Positions 1 to 10,055 of a stretch of DNA of 29,628 nt are shown here, one piece after another. The stretch's first letter is position 1. The number at the start of each line of letters is the position of its first letter. The stretch lies in assembly GCA_038496445.1 (NCBI GenBank), contig JALMLS010000394.1:1-29628 (forward strand), given 5' to 3'. Source of the stretch: Trichosphaerium sp. ATCC 40318 (Eukaryota > Discosea > Flabellinia > Trichosidae). The notes below the pieces were generated by a model. The model was not told the DNA's origin. It saw nothing but the letters and a program-made list of their open reading frames with translations, and did not search any database. The position numbers were made by a program, and so were the translations under genes.

Positions 1-20
1 CAAGCCATAATAAAGTTCGT

Positions 21-236
21 TTGATTCAAAATAGCCTGTTGTGTATTTCTATACGCTTTTTAGATTGTTTTAAAGCGAATAGGGGCGTTTATTTGTTTGT
101 CAGTTTTTTTCTCGCAACGATTGAAGTATTAACTCTACGTACGTTATCTCCATATAGTAGAAGTGATCCTGAGCCAACAGACAAACATATAATAATTACA
201 GGGAATAAAGTCAATTTACCTGTAAACAAGTACTAA
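21..236 (+). CDS. possible 3' end of a plus-strand gene (partial)
   Basis: The reading frame is open from near the window edge to a TAA at 234-236. The last 30 or so residues (ending NKVNLPVNKY) look like ordinary hydrophilic protein, while the N-terminal half is hydrophobic and may be partly intron: a cag acceptor lies near 105-112. I do not recognise the product. Its stop codon overlaps the stop of the minus-strand gene at 233, which would make this a tightly packed convergent pair. The real 5' part would lie left of the window. It could equally be chance open sequence in 3' flanking DNA. Confidence 0.2.
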   Translation: MIQNSLLCISIRFLDCFKANRGVYLFVSFFLATIEVLTLRTLSPYSRSDPEPTDKHIIITGNKVNLPVNKY

Positions 237-454
237 AAACGTATCAGCGGCGAGTTATTTGTGCTCCGTACGTTAATTGTTTTCTTTCTTCTTTTAGGCG
301 CTACGATAGGGTTGTAAATTGAGCCAATATTATCTCTGGTGCTACTGAATACACTACTAGTAGCGCTCATTGAACTATTGTCGCGTCCCCACGAAATAGG
401 GTTTGTTAATTCGCGTTGATCCTCAAGCTGCACCTGGTTTCGGTCACTGCTCAT
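233..454 (-). CDS. small hydrophilic protein, 73 aa, unknown
   Basis: The frame runs from ATG at 454-452 to TAG at 235-233. The protein is Ser/Asn-rich and ends in a basic patch (APKRRKK) that could act as a nuclear localisation signal. There is no signal peptide or membrane segment. I do not recognise a family. The frame remains open upstream to 517 without an ATG, so it might instead be the last exon of a longer gene; a cag acceptor lies just before the ATG, near 460. Its stop overlaps that of the plus-strand frame ending at 236. Confidence 0.35.
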   Translation of the reverse strand: MSSDRNQVQLEDQRELTNPISWGRDNSSMSATSSVFSSTRDNIGSIYNPIVAPKRRKKTINVRSTNNSPLIRF

Positions 455-552
455 GGAGTGCTCTGAATACGCCCAGGTGCGTATGTTAAGTCTCGTTAGC
501 CAATAAAAGAGTTTCACAAATCACAAGCAACCGACTTGTTGCCACAGTGCAC

Positions 553-558
553 TTTATT
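553..558 (-). terminator. AATAAA polyadenylation signal
   Basis: On the minus strand AATAAA occurs 15 nt downstream of the stop codon of the 60-aa gene, a normal position for a cleavage/polyadenylation signal. Confidence 0.4.
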
Positions 559-573
559 TGTTACATTTTGTTG

Positions 574-824
574 CTAAATTAGGACTGTATAAAGAGCAAA
601 AAGCGCTAGATACTCATCAATCTTCTTGGTATTCACAATACTGCACGTGACAATGTTATTAACTACAATTTCACACGCGCCTTAGGTGCATTCGTGGTGA
701 TATTTCACTTGGTATTAGGCAGAGGTGGTAGTGGTCCGGGTAACCTACGGCTAAGAAACTCAGAAACAAAATCTGTAATCAGCTTACACCGTTTAAAAAT
801 GTGAGATTTTGTTGGTGTTGTCAT
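574..824 (-). CDS. small two-exon protein, 60 aa, unknown
   Basis: Exon 1 is 824-749 (ATG ACA ACA...) and exon 2 is 680-574 (stop TAG). They are joined across a 68-nt intron with a gtagg donor and a ctaag acceptor, and the phases match (1 then 2). The product is a helical-looking 60-residue protein: a basic start (PTKSHIFKRCK), then a mixed hydrophobic stretch with ITDFVSEFLSR and a C-terminal part with KIDEYLALFALYT. Its size and helix pattern recall small histone-fold or adaptor subunits, but I cannot assign a family. An AATAAA lies 15 nt after the stop, which supports a real 3' end. The AAG acceptor is the type used elsewhere in the window. Confidence 0.4.
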
Positions 825-1358
825 TGCGCCACATGCTTTTTACAAGTTATGCATGCTCTACATATATTGTGGCTTTGAATTTGTTTACGTTCGACGCATA
901 GTATTAGCAAAAATGCAAAGAATGTTTGAGCTTCTTGCCTTATTTTTCTTAGAGGGTACACCGTTTAGCGAGCAGCTCTAAGCTTATTCTCTTGATTTTT
1001 TCTTATGCTAAATCACCAATCGCAATTTGTGAGTAGCTGGAATGGCCGTGAATACCGAGAATGTACCTCACTGCGCATGTTTACACATTTGCCAGTGGGT
1101 AAAGTACTCCCGCCTTCCCAAACGCAACTTTAACACCCAAATACGCCAACACGTGCGTGAGTTTAATTCTAGTTGGAAATCTAAAACCACATATTGGAGA
1201 ATGGCTAGCGATATTCGTCTCACTTGCGCTAGTTGGTTTTTTGCTCTCAAGCGCTAAGATGTTAAATATAGGTTTACGGTACACGGGTAAATATTAACCG
1301 CATTTGTGATAGAAAACCCACAAAGCCAGTATTAAAACAGTGGAAGTACACTAGTCAC
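825..1358. promoter_or_regulatory. divergent intergenic region
   Basis: This 534-bp stretch separates the minus-strand 60-aa gene from the plus-strand secreted-protein gene, so it should hold both promoters. Open frames at 1042-1257 (+) and 1081-1284 (-) overlap one another, lack convincing splice or family signals, and are left out. A CACGTG palindrome lies at 1150-1155. I see no other clear element. Confidence 0.3.
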
Positions 1359-3348
1359 ATGCGATCTCTAATCCTCATATCCTTTGCCCTTGTAGCATCT
1401 GTAGCATATGGTATAGTACCTTTTCTAAAGTTTGACCCAAACGTTGTACTACGATAACTTATCCTTTTTTCGCAGTATGGGCTACTGACAACACGTTGAT
1501 AACACTTGCGCCTGTTGCGCCAGCTACAGGTGTCTCTTTTAGAATAACAGCTGCTGGGAATATTGGCAATAGAGGAGAAGTTTTATGTGCAGTAGGAAGA
1601 GCTACTATAAATAATGTCGTATCTGGGCTTTCGATAACTATAGGCACTCAAGATGGTAACTGTTTTGTGACCCTTTTTTTTTATTATTACTCTGCTAACA
1701 ATCGCTTTAGAAATTGTTAATGGTGGTTCCACTACTCTTTTCTACAGGGATAACGCTGTACAGGTTAGAGGCTTTATCCATGCTGAAACCGAGTTTGGTA
1801 TTCTCATTAGAGCTGGTGGTGTAGACAGCCTATTGAGAGTTCGCTATGTTTCTGGGGTACCTGAGAAATTCCTAAAACGAGTCGACTAATCTTTTTCAGA
1901 GCTATCGGATTGTACGTAAGGTTATGACTGAAAGTGGTTTTGTGGATTTAGGCTATAATCCAAGTGCGTTCCATCCGAACTTACACTTTGTGAATCAATA
2001 ACGTTGGCTTGTAGTTGACAATAAGTACTTGCTCATTCGAAGAGTTGGAAATACTATCGTCCCTACGTTCTTCGACAAATCATCAGGTGCTGTCACAACA
2101 TCGAGCGGTATAGGTACGTAGTGTTTTTGGAGTCAAAAAGTAATAACATTGATTAGCAATATCTGGGTTTTTTTCTGCTCAGCTTGTGTATGGTAATGGC
2201 TTCTTTTACTATTTTTACCAAGGTGGTAACAACCTAAAGGTGACAATAATTGGAACATCGGTATGCTAGTCGAAGAAACTACAATGTAGTAACACGTGCT
2301 TTTGTGTAGATTGATGCAACTGTGATGCAGTTTGGATCCGACGGTGTTCCTTCTTATGAAATCGCTTTTGATTTCGATACAAACACATTTTGTTTTAGTT
2401 TCTCTTTTCAAGATCGTCGGGAGCAAACTCCAAGTGTAAGATTATTCACTATCAATCCTACAAGCGGTGCTGTTTCTTTAAGACCAGTAATATCTTTGAG
2501 TGTAGCCGAACCTTTGTTCTTTGAATCTACGAATGTAGCTTATGCGCCAGGTATCAAGAGGTTTATTGTCAACATTAACGGAATCAATGGATGGCGAATT
2601 GTTACTATTACAAGCACTGGTAGTGTGGCAGCAAAGGATCTCCCTTCAGGAGCAAACTATGGTAGGGCGACCTGGATTAATTCGCCTTCGGCAACATGTG
2701 GAAGAGCAGTGGTGCGCTTGTCTTGTCGTCCTTTGAAGCTTTGTTTAATGAACTTGTAGATAAGTTCAATTATGTTTTTAAGTGAAGCCTTTGGAGCCTT
2801 TGCATGTCCTACTCTTGAAGTTCCAGGAAGGATTCAAGCAGAAGCATTCACAGGTTCTTTTGATAGATCATCTGCAAACCGAGGTTAGTACTTTTCATTA
2901 CACTTCCTGCATGCCTTTGTACTAAAAGTGATAGGTGGTGCAACATGTGGTGCTATATTAACTGATCCACGAGTTGATCTTGAATTAACAAGTGATGTTG
3001 GAGGCGGATGTAACGTTGGTTACATCGATAGCCACGAGTTTCTAGAGTATGACGTTGACGTTGCTGCTACATCAAACTACCAAGTTAGAGCTCGCGTTGC
3101 TACTGCTCAATCAGGTACAAGACGTATCCAAGTTCTTGTAGATGGTACCGCAAAGGCCACAATATCGTATACCAGCACTGGTGGTAAGTACAAGGTTTGA
3201 CAGTTTGCATTAAAAGTGTTTAGGATGGCAAAACTGGCGTACACGTTCAGCAAATATTGGAAGTATATCAGCTGGGTTACATACCATCACCATTACGTTT
3301 CTAACCAATAGACAAAATTTCAACTACTTTGATGTTGTAGCAATTTAG
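1359..3348 (+). CDS. secreted protein with beta-rich repeats and C-terminal CBM6
   Basis: The start is the ATG at 1359, giving a classical signal peptide (MRSLILISFALVASVAYG) interrupted by an intron at 1409-1475. Further exons encode a Gly/Thr/Val-rich beta-type domain. The C-terminal part (about 2784-2881, 2928-3184, 3226-3348) is a family 6 carbohydrate-binding module: IQAEAF near its start, CNVGYIDSHEFLEYDVDV in the middle, a closing GWQNW, then GLHTITITF and NFNYFDVVAI. CBM6 binds polysaccharides, so the protein probably acts outside the cell on a cell wall or substrate. No catalytic domain is recognised. Two joints are unclear: an in-frame TAA at 2002-2004 (a 36-nt intron ending aataag would remove it) and the junction near 2660-2784 between the beta domain and the CBM6. 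The gene could be real with short introns, damaged, or affected by sequence error. Confidence 0.7.
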
Positions 3349-3478
3349 TAATAAACCAATACATAGCATTTTCAATATTCTTGTCTTCAAGGTAGCTCGC
3401 CTTCTTGTCTTCAAATCCAACAATTGTTTTGACAGTTCAAGTTTTAGGAGATGTGATTTTTATTGCTATTATTGTACA
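3349..3478. other. convergent intergenic gap with 13-bp direct repeat
   Basis: This gap lies between the 3' ends of the CBM6 gene and the RING gene. TTCTTGTCTTCAA occurs twice, near 3380-3392 and 3403-3415. No gene is seen. Confidence 0.4.
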
Positions 3479-4580
3479 CTACACTTCGTAGACTTTGAGT
3501 ACTGATACTACAGGTAGACTACACCAAGGACATTTATCGACTTTGTTTGCACATTCGTAACAAAGACCTTGGTGTCCTATTAAGTCCATTAGACACGTGA
3601 CAAAATCTTCGCTCTTTTTTAAACGCACCACAGTTTAGAAGGACACAATCAACTTTTTTCGATTTGCATGTGATGCACTTATCCCAATCGGGCCTTCTTT
3701 CTTTGTCTTCTTCTTCCTTGATACAAATTTAAGAAACCAAAAGGAGAAGAGGCGGTAGCGCACAGGTTGAGTTGCTCCATAATTCAAAGACTCCACATAG
3801 TTTTGTATTATCCTATCCTTTTCTGAGTTCTGTTGTGGTGCTGGTGCGTTTAGTCTATCTTTATGTACGCGTTAAGTATGCTCTTTGAGAATTTTAGTAC
3901 CTCGTCGCATGCGTCTCAAACGCCTTGTCCACATGATGGCACTTGTAGTCAAGAAGATTGGCAAACAGATCCAAATAGCTACCCATAGCTTTGTTAATTA
4001 AGTGGTTAGCTCAAGTGTCTTGCAAACGATATGAGAGATATGTGTATGTAGTACCAGGTTTAGGGCGAATTTACTCTTTTTTTTAGAGACACGGCAATAG
4101 AAATCTACTCCAGTTTGAGCGTATTTTCCAGAGAAGTCCGTTGCTGTTAACTTGTAGTTACAGTACTCGCCCTCAGCATTGCTGTTACAATATAATGCGT
4201 TGGTCCAATCAGTATTGAAAGAGTCTAAAAAAGTATGATTCGCTTGTGGGCATCCTAGAGCACGTGAATATTCGGTTGAAGCTTTTTTGGAAATGGTATT
4301 ACCTATGACTTGTTTTTTTAAGTCAAGAAACACTTTCACAGGAAAAAGCGGGTTACCTATTCGTGATTATAAGTATCGTTAGTAGTAAATAGGGTTATTA
4401 GTACCTTCGAAGTCTATATGTAACGTCTGCTTGCGGCTATCGGCGAATACATAATCGTGGTAGTCGACACGCGAAATATAAAATGAGCGGACTATCTAGT
4501 GTTACGCTCGTTGCTTTAAAATTGAACATATATGGACCTGAAGTTACACCAAGAAGAGCAATAAACCAAAATGATAACAT
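3479..4580 (-). CDS. membrane-anchored RING-finger E3 ubiquitin ligase candidate
   Basis: Seven exons (4580-4548, 4495-4405, 4356-4055, 3988-3901, 3858-3738, 3693-3629, 3576-3479) join in phase to 798 nt, or 265 aa. Order: signal peptide (MLSFWFIALLG); a Cys-containing lumenal or extracellular domain of about 120 residues; a transmembrane helix at about 143-162 (LWVAIWICLPIFLTTSAIMW); a basic stop-transfer stretch (RRLRRMRR); a cytoplasmic linker; and a C-terminal C3HC4 RING with C218, C221, C233, H235, C239, C242, C249 and C252 (CPWC at the last pair). RING domains of this compact type recruit E2 enzymes for ubiquitin transfer; the ectodomain could sense a lumenal or external ligand, which is inference. 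Several introns end in AAG rather than CAG or TAG. The gene converges on the CBM6 gene. Confidence 0.8.
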
Positions 4581-4895
4581 AAATATTGAATACTTTAAAG
4601 ACTCTTCGTAAGTAACGAATTCCGATAGGCTTGAAAGTTTGGTCGGTTAACTTAACAAATCCCACAACTTAAATAAAAAATCACGTGCGTGGCGTCGTTT
4701 CATCGGCACATTAAAGCTTACAAATGGAGGCCTTGGAAGTAGAAGCCAACTTGTTTTTGTACTTATCGTATCCACCATAAATAGAAACTGCACGTGATAC
4801 AAATGGACATAATATTTTTATTTTTTTTGCGTTTAGTTAAACAACACCATGATTGAGCATTCTTACTGCATTATCATGTCATAATATGCTTGATC
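4581..4895. promoter_or_regulatory. intergenic, upstream of the RING gene
   Basis: This 315-bp gap lies between two tandem minus-strand genes. It holds two CACGTG palindromes (4682-4687 and 4791-4796) and a T-rich run near 4810-4830. No coding signal is seen. The CACGTG pair is a candidate bHLH-type binding site for the RING gene promoter. Confidence 0.3.
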
Positions 4896-5887
4896 TTATA
4901 ATGGTCTTTGTGCGGATACTAGCATACGACGACCAGATAACTTGGAAGGTTTTGTGTCCTTCCAGTCATTAAAAGTATGAATATTCACAAATCCTGCTTC
5001 TTCTAATCTGTAGCGTAGCTCAGGAAATGTCATGATAGCAAACGTGAACACCTCGCTCTTGAACATTTCGCCATTATGATAAAAGTCATCCTGATGCTTC
5101 CAGAGAGCATCATGCCAATCAAAACTAATATTTGTTTTGCGAAGAATAGGAACACCTAAAACAAAGAGTCAGTTGCAAATCAAATAGACTTTATATGATA
5201 ATACCATGAACAGACTTTGTCTCTTGCCGATTAACCTGTGGATTTTGAGCTAAATACACTATAAAGTTCGCTTGATCAAGAAAAAGAACTCCTCCAGGCT
5301 TCAAAGCGTTGAAACAGTTTTTTAATGCTTTGATTCTGTCTTCCACTGACAGGAGATAATAGAAAGACCCGTTGATGGATGTGATGATGTCGTATGCGCA
5401 ACTGTCTGTCATAGTAGTAAAGCCACACTATTTAGTGGTAAGTGAAAGGCGTCGGCTGAACTTGTACCTGTTTGACTGTTATATTAGATCCTGTTTTTGT
5501 ATTTAACTCTGCAGCTACTTTTTGTGACTCTTGGAAGTAAGGATCATAGGGCTGTGATGCTTTTAGCGTTCAAAATTAAGTTTGAAGTGTAAACAAATAA
5601 AGACGCACTTCGTAGCCTACCACATTGAATTTGTGGCGTAAGAGGATATCTACCAGAGGAATTAGGCAATTAATTTAACTGATGGTCTAGAACGCACCAA
5701 ACATCCGTCCAACGCCACAACCCATATCGAGAAGCTGTAATTTGTCTTCTTTTTGCTCATTTTGGTGTTTTGGATGGTACAAGGCGTATAAGCGTGATAC
5801 GAACGTTACTATCGGTTCTTTATCTGATACGCGTTGTATAAACGCTTTGTAAATGTCAACGCTGCTGGGCAGTTGTAATTCAGCCAT
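4896..5887 (-). CDS. class I SAM-dependent methyltransferase
   Basis: Five exons (5887-5698, 5649-5609, 5551-5468, 5427-5205, 5155-4896) give exactly 798 nt, 265 aa. Motif I is LLDMGCGVGRMF at about residues 53-63, the SAM-binding glycine loop of the Rossmann fold. It is followed by VVGYEPYDPYF (acidic residue of motif II), YDIITSINGSFYYLLS, and ALKPGGVLFLD, the usual post-motif strand. This is the fold of small-molecule or protein methyltransferases related to UbiE/Methyltransf_25; the substrate cannot be read from sequence. The start chosen is ATG at 5887 (MAELQLPSS); an open extension to 5998 has no ATG. The last exon (FDWHDALWKHQDDFYHNGE) is the family's variable substrate side. Confidence 0.8.
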
Positions 5888-6340
5888 GTTTAGTTGCTTG
5901 TACTTAAACAACGTTCTGTGAAATGCGTAAGGTGTTGTGATCTTACTGAGCTTATCCAGTTGGTAGTAAGTACTTTGGTAGAAGCGAATACTCTTCACTG
6001 TAGTGCATGCAGTCGCGTAGCCCTCTCAGAAAAACAAAATGTAAAAAGTTCAACGGTCAAAAGGCAACTTACTTGAGATACGCGCATTTCGCACTGTTCT
6101 ACACTTGGCGCTATAGTCAGTCAGTATTAATTACATACTGTCATGGTAATGACTCTAATTTCACCAGGATTACAGTACCTCGTGGCCTCGTGTTGGCAAC
6201 TAGAAAAGGTACAAGGTGAGAAACCTTTGTGCAATTTCGAGAAAAGCATTTATCTGAACTTTGGTTGAAACTGTTTTAACGGTTTTGTTAAGCACCTATT
6301 GCTTAGCTTATAATCCCAAAAGTAACTTCTGTTTGGCGAG
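5888..6340. promoter_or_regulatory. divergent intergenic region
   Basis: This 453-bp stretch lies between the methyltransferase start and the 162-aa gene. Overlapping open frames at 5894-6219 (+) are short, Cys-rich in composition and partly antisense to the methyltransferase 5' end; I treat them as chance. No other element is recognised. Confidence 0.3.
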
Positions 6341-6829
6341 ATGAACGTCGTTTTCTCTTTAAACCTCCCAGCTATCAAACCACTGGACGAATCGATAGCC
6401 AACTCAACAGAGATTAACAAATCCATTAACGAAGTAAATACAGCATTCTACAAGCGCCAAAAGTTCGCTTCCATTAACAGTTTACATGACCTACTCCAAA
6501 AGCTCAGTACTGACGAAGAAAAACTGACGTTCGAAGCAGAAGAAGTAAAGAACTTGTTCATTTATTGTCTCAAAAGAAAAAAGTTAGAAATGACACATCA
6601 CTTTAACGAATACGCTAAGTACGAAGCTGACCTTAAAGCTAAAACGACAGCTTTGACTGAAGCAGGGTTATCTAAGAACGATATACAAGATAGAGTATAC
6701 AGCACTCAACGTTATCTAGATAAGCATAAGTTTATGCAAGATAAATGGATGGCTGATGTTCCTATTGTTGATACACAGCTTACTCTTTTGACTGGTTCTG
6801 CAAGCATTTCTATGAAAGACTTTCAATAG
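6341..6829 (+). CDS. intronless 162-aa helical protein, unknown
   Basis: A single uninterrupted frame runs from ATG at 6341 to TAG at 6827-6829. The protein is Lys/Glu/Leu-rich and almost wholly helical. Residues about 25-125 have the heptad-like pattern of a helical bundle or coiled coil (FYKRQKFASINSLHDLLQKL, then KNLFIYCLKRKKLEMTHHF). There is no signal peptide, membrane segment or known catalytic motif. I do not recognise the family. It is one of few intronless genes here. AATAAA occurs shortly after the stop, near 6855. Confidence 0.6.
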   Translation: MNVVFSLNLPAIKPLDESIANSTEINKSINEVNTAFYKRQKFASINSLHDLLQKLSTDEEKLTFEAEEVKNLFIYCLKRKKLEMTHHFNEYAKYEADLKAKTTALTEAGLSKNDIQDRVYSTQRYLDKHKFMQDKWMADVPIVDTQLTLLTGSASISMKDFQ

Positions 6830-7096
6830 ATATTAATTAATTCTACCATTTCTCAATAAACAATTGTCTCTCATTGCATTTTTTTTTTGAAATACGTTAA
6901 AACGTTCTTGTAACAATGCCAGAGAAATGGTCAAAAACATCTCTAATATCTCTATTTTTTATTAAACCACACTGTCGCATTCCTACAACCGCCACGTTCC
7001 TACGACCTCAGTTACAACAAAAATCATAGTCACGTAAGTGTTGTAACGCCTTAACAGGTACCTTAAAAGGCCATTTAACCATAGTTGTCTGTGGAA

Positions 7097-9406
7097 ATGG
7101 AGCCCACACACCCTTTTCATGTTGACGCTGTTTTAAGTGTATTGTTCGGACATATAGAGTTGAAATGTTTACTTTCGTGTCAAAGTGTCTGCAGGCGCTG
7201 GAAAAAAGTCGGTAGATCAAATTGGTTGTGGAAAACGTACGTAGCTACCATTTTTAGACAAACACAGTTTAGTTTATTTCTTATTTATCCTCTAATCGCC
7301 TAGACTAACACTTTATAAGTAAATGCAGCGGGTTTTGTTTTAAAACAAATGCTGAAAAGCAAAAATACCTTAAACCAAAACAAGGCTTTTCATACTACCA
7401 GTTGTACAAGACACATACACAAAGTAAGTGATTAGAACCCAAAATTGATGAAAAACCATCTGGTTTACCTTTCATCTCCGCGAATTGGAAAAAATTCTAA
7501 TGTTGTTTAGGTGGACGTTGGAGACGCAATTATATTGTTAAAAGTGAACCATACTTAAAAAAAATTTCTTTTGAAGCGTTAGAAGAAAGAGAAGAACAAA
7601 TAAGAGTGTAAGTTCACTACACCACGTGCCAATCAATTAAAAAGAAATTCAAATTATTTTTCAAAAAAAAACTCACAAAGAACTCAGTAGAATGCGTGGA
7701 AACGATAGGTATACATCAATAAAAGTTGATGGCAAGGACTCAGTCCATTTGGGATCTAAAACTTCAAGTGGACAATTTTGGTGGTCACGTGTGGCTACAG
7801 CAGATGTTTCTGTTGAAAGTATTTCAAGTGCTTTAAATGCCAATCATGGAGATTGTTTTAGTTTGGAAGATGACAATCTACTCAGTACTTTGAGTGCCAT
7901 TTTTCCTGATGGATCGTAAGTTTGTAGTACCTTTAACATGATTTTACTCAAATACGTTGCGTAGGTATGACATAATGCAAATTTTTGTTAGACCTGAGTT
8001 AGTCGAAAACAAATTAAAAACAATTGACAAAGAAGCAACCGATTTCGATGAAAGAGATTACTGGTCAAACGAATGGGCTAAATATTGGGTATGTGGGTTA
8101 GATATTCTCCTTTTAAAAACCTTTTTTTGCCTACATACAGTTTGTCAACAATACCTGAACATTTCGTGATTCAGTCTAAAACTCTACATCTTTATTTGTA
8201 TTTTGTTCGTTTTTAATACAACTCAACGGGGTACAGCATACTCAGTTTTCTTTCTAGGACTGGTGTGAGTGGTATTCAGAAGAAAAGAAAGAAATTAACA
8301 TTGGTTGTCCTTCTTACTATCGTTGTTTTTATCAGCAAGACGAAAAAGAGTTTAGGGTTAACATAATCAATCCATTTCAAAAAATGACATCTCTTGATGA
8401 ATCACGTGTTAATCATTATGTTAATAAGCTTAAAAAAGGTGAAATACCTACAGCTATGTCTTTGGGTATGATTGATCGCCGTAAAACAATTTTCCCAACA
8501 AAGAACTATTTGATAAGGCAAAGCACACAAACTGTTCTTTCAAATTTTCTGATTGATGGACATCACAAGATAGCAGCTGCAGCTAGATGTAACCTACCTT
8601 GTTCATTGCTTGTTTTCTTACCTAAACAACCTCTTACATACTTTCACAAAGACCCACTGCGTAATTATGATAAGGAAATATCATTCTTTGCTGGCCAAGG
8701 ATTTGCAAAAAGTACAAACCCCAAAACCAAATCTGACTTTCTTTTTTCCCCTTGCCACAAGAAGATCTTGTGTTTTATTTTGCAAATGAAAACAATATTT
8801 TCGAAGCGCATTTGGGGTAAAAAGAACACTCTGATGAACGTTCAAGTAAAAATATTGGCTTGCCATCATCACACTTTCCCTTTTTTTTCTCATTGTCTTT
8901 TGTAGTTAAATGTCGTTCAAAGCATGCTTTGCCGTACCCTTCAGATCCTCCATTTTTGATGACTCAAGACTTCTCTTCTTTATCATGGTATTTGACTCTT
9001 AAGAAAAAGGATGTAGCTAATCTTTGGAGTTACATATTCGACAAGAACGATTATGGCAGAAATAACAGAGTATGTTTTTACCAACTTCAAAATTCTTGTA
9101 TACATGTCCCCGGCTCTTTTTGGTTTTTGCCATTAATGTGGCTCTTTTTCAAACCATGATTTGTTATTTTTCTTGTAAATATTGAGATTGTTGACATGTT
9201 TCATTTAGTTTGATCCCGAGGAAATCATTAACTCTATTGTTTTTTCTGATGATAAAAAACAATGTACGGTAGAGTTTAGTAAATTGCAGTATCTCAAGAA
9301 TGCTATACGTGTTAGTGGACACATTTATGGCTATGAAGGCGTGAGAAAATTTTCAGGACACTACATAGATGTTAAGCATTACAAAAAAATGGATTGGAAA
9401 AAATAA
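7097..9406 (+). CDS. F-box protein with ParB/sulfiredoxin-like IDGHHK segment
   Basis: Exons: 7097-7236, 7329-7423, 7511-7607, 7688-7915, 7965-8088, 8258-8711, 8762-8845 (uncertain), 8906-9069, 9209-9406; phases match and give 528 codons. The N-terminus is an F-box (LSVLFGHIELKCLLSCQSVCRRWKKVG...WLWK), which normally docks a substrate receptor onto Skp1 of an SCF ubiquitin ligase. Residues about 274-345 contain a repeated-helix lead (SRVNHYVNKLKKGEIPTAMS) and FLIDGHHKIAAAA, the arrangement of ParB/sulfiredoxin-like domains, where DGHHR binds nucleotide or DNA phosphate. The combination is unusual. The exon at 8762-8845 looks coding but holds an in-frame TAA at 8818-8820; skipping it keeps the frame (499 aa). 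The C-terminal ~120 residues are unassigned. The stop is at 9404-9406. Confidence 0.72.
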
Positions 9407-9492
9407 ATAAAAAAACAGCTTCTGACTGATTTATTTGCTACTTCATTTACACAAGTCTATACCATAGATCTCTTTATCAAGGTATGTGCGAT

Positions 9493-9782
9493 TTAGGTCC
9501 CAGTCGCGTTTCCAAGGTAGTCTATGACATGGAATATACCTGCTGTATTGTCAAGGAAGGTAGTTGGTTGCAGTGTACAGTTTCTCTTGAAACCGCCAGC
9601 TTACTTTTCGGTAAACTTGAATGGACAACTTTTCCTTTTATGTAATGTACGTGTACTTGTATGTTGTATGGCGTAAATGACAACATCAAGGCTACGCTAG
9701 AGCCACTATACGTTGATATCTTCCTCCCAATATTGTCTATTTTGATAAATCGTAAAAGTGAGTAGGATGAGGTAAAGTTTTC
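9493..9782 (-). CDS. possible 3' exons of a small minus-strand gene
   Basis: A frame open for 59 codons (9782-9605; contains SSVALMLSFTPYNIQVHVHY) ends at a good gtaagc donor. It joins in phase, across a 62-nt intron ending acag, to a short last exon (9542-9493, FHVIDYLGNATGT then TAA). Another phase choice gives a different C-terminus ending at 9443 (RDWDLNRTYLDKEIYGIDLCK), equally protein-like, so the structure is unresolved. No start exon was found with confidence; the region up to 10005 is open on both strands. It may be a decayed gene fragment. No family is recognised. Confidence 0.25.
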
Positions 9783-9980
9783 CTCAACGTAAGTATTGTT
9801 TTAGGCAAGTTTCATTGCGTTTTATTAAACAAGTTTGTTCAAAGTGTAACCTCGGCCACCCTCTCATGCAAACACCAGTAGACATTGTTTCTTTTATTCG
9901 CTTAATGATGATGCATCTGCAACCTCTTTTGTTGGTTGAACACTTAGTACACATTGTAGTAGGTAGAGTTGATGAACATC

Positions 9981-10025
9981 CATTCAATATGTCAGCTTTG
10001 AGCATTCACACTGACATATTGAATG
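9981..10025. repeat. 15-bp perfect inverted repeat (hairpin)
   Basis: CATTCAATATGTCAG at 9981-9995 and its exact reverse complement at 10011-10025 are separated by a 15-nt loop. It lies 31 bp past the stop of the F-box gene that ends at 10056, so it would be in or near that gene's 3' UTR. Confidence 0.7.
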
Positions 10026-10055
10026 TGACGTTGCACTGTACTTTCAGATACAGAA

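Noticed and set aside
1042-1284. Overlapping open frames on both strands
   Set aside because: Mutually overlapping, short, no start/splice or family support.
2002-8820. Reassigned TAA codon (alternative genetic code)
   Set aside because: In-frame TAA appears at 2002 and 8818, but TAA, TAG and TGA-free frames end normally with TAA in the methyltransferase, transcription factor, receptor and LINE genes; unusual splicing or local damage explains the two cases better.
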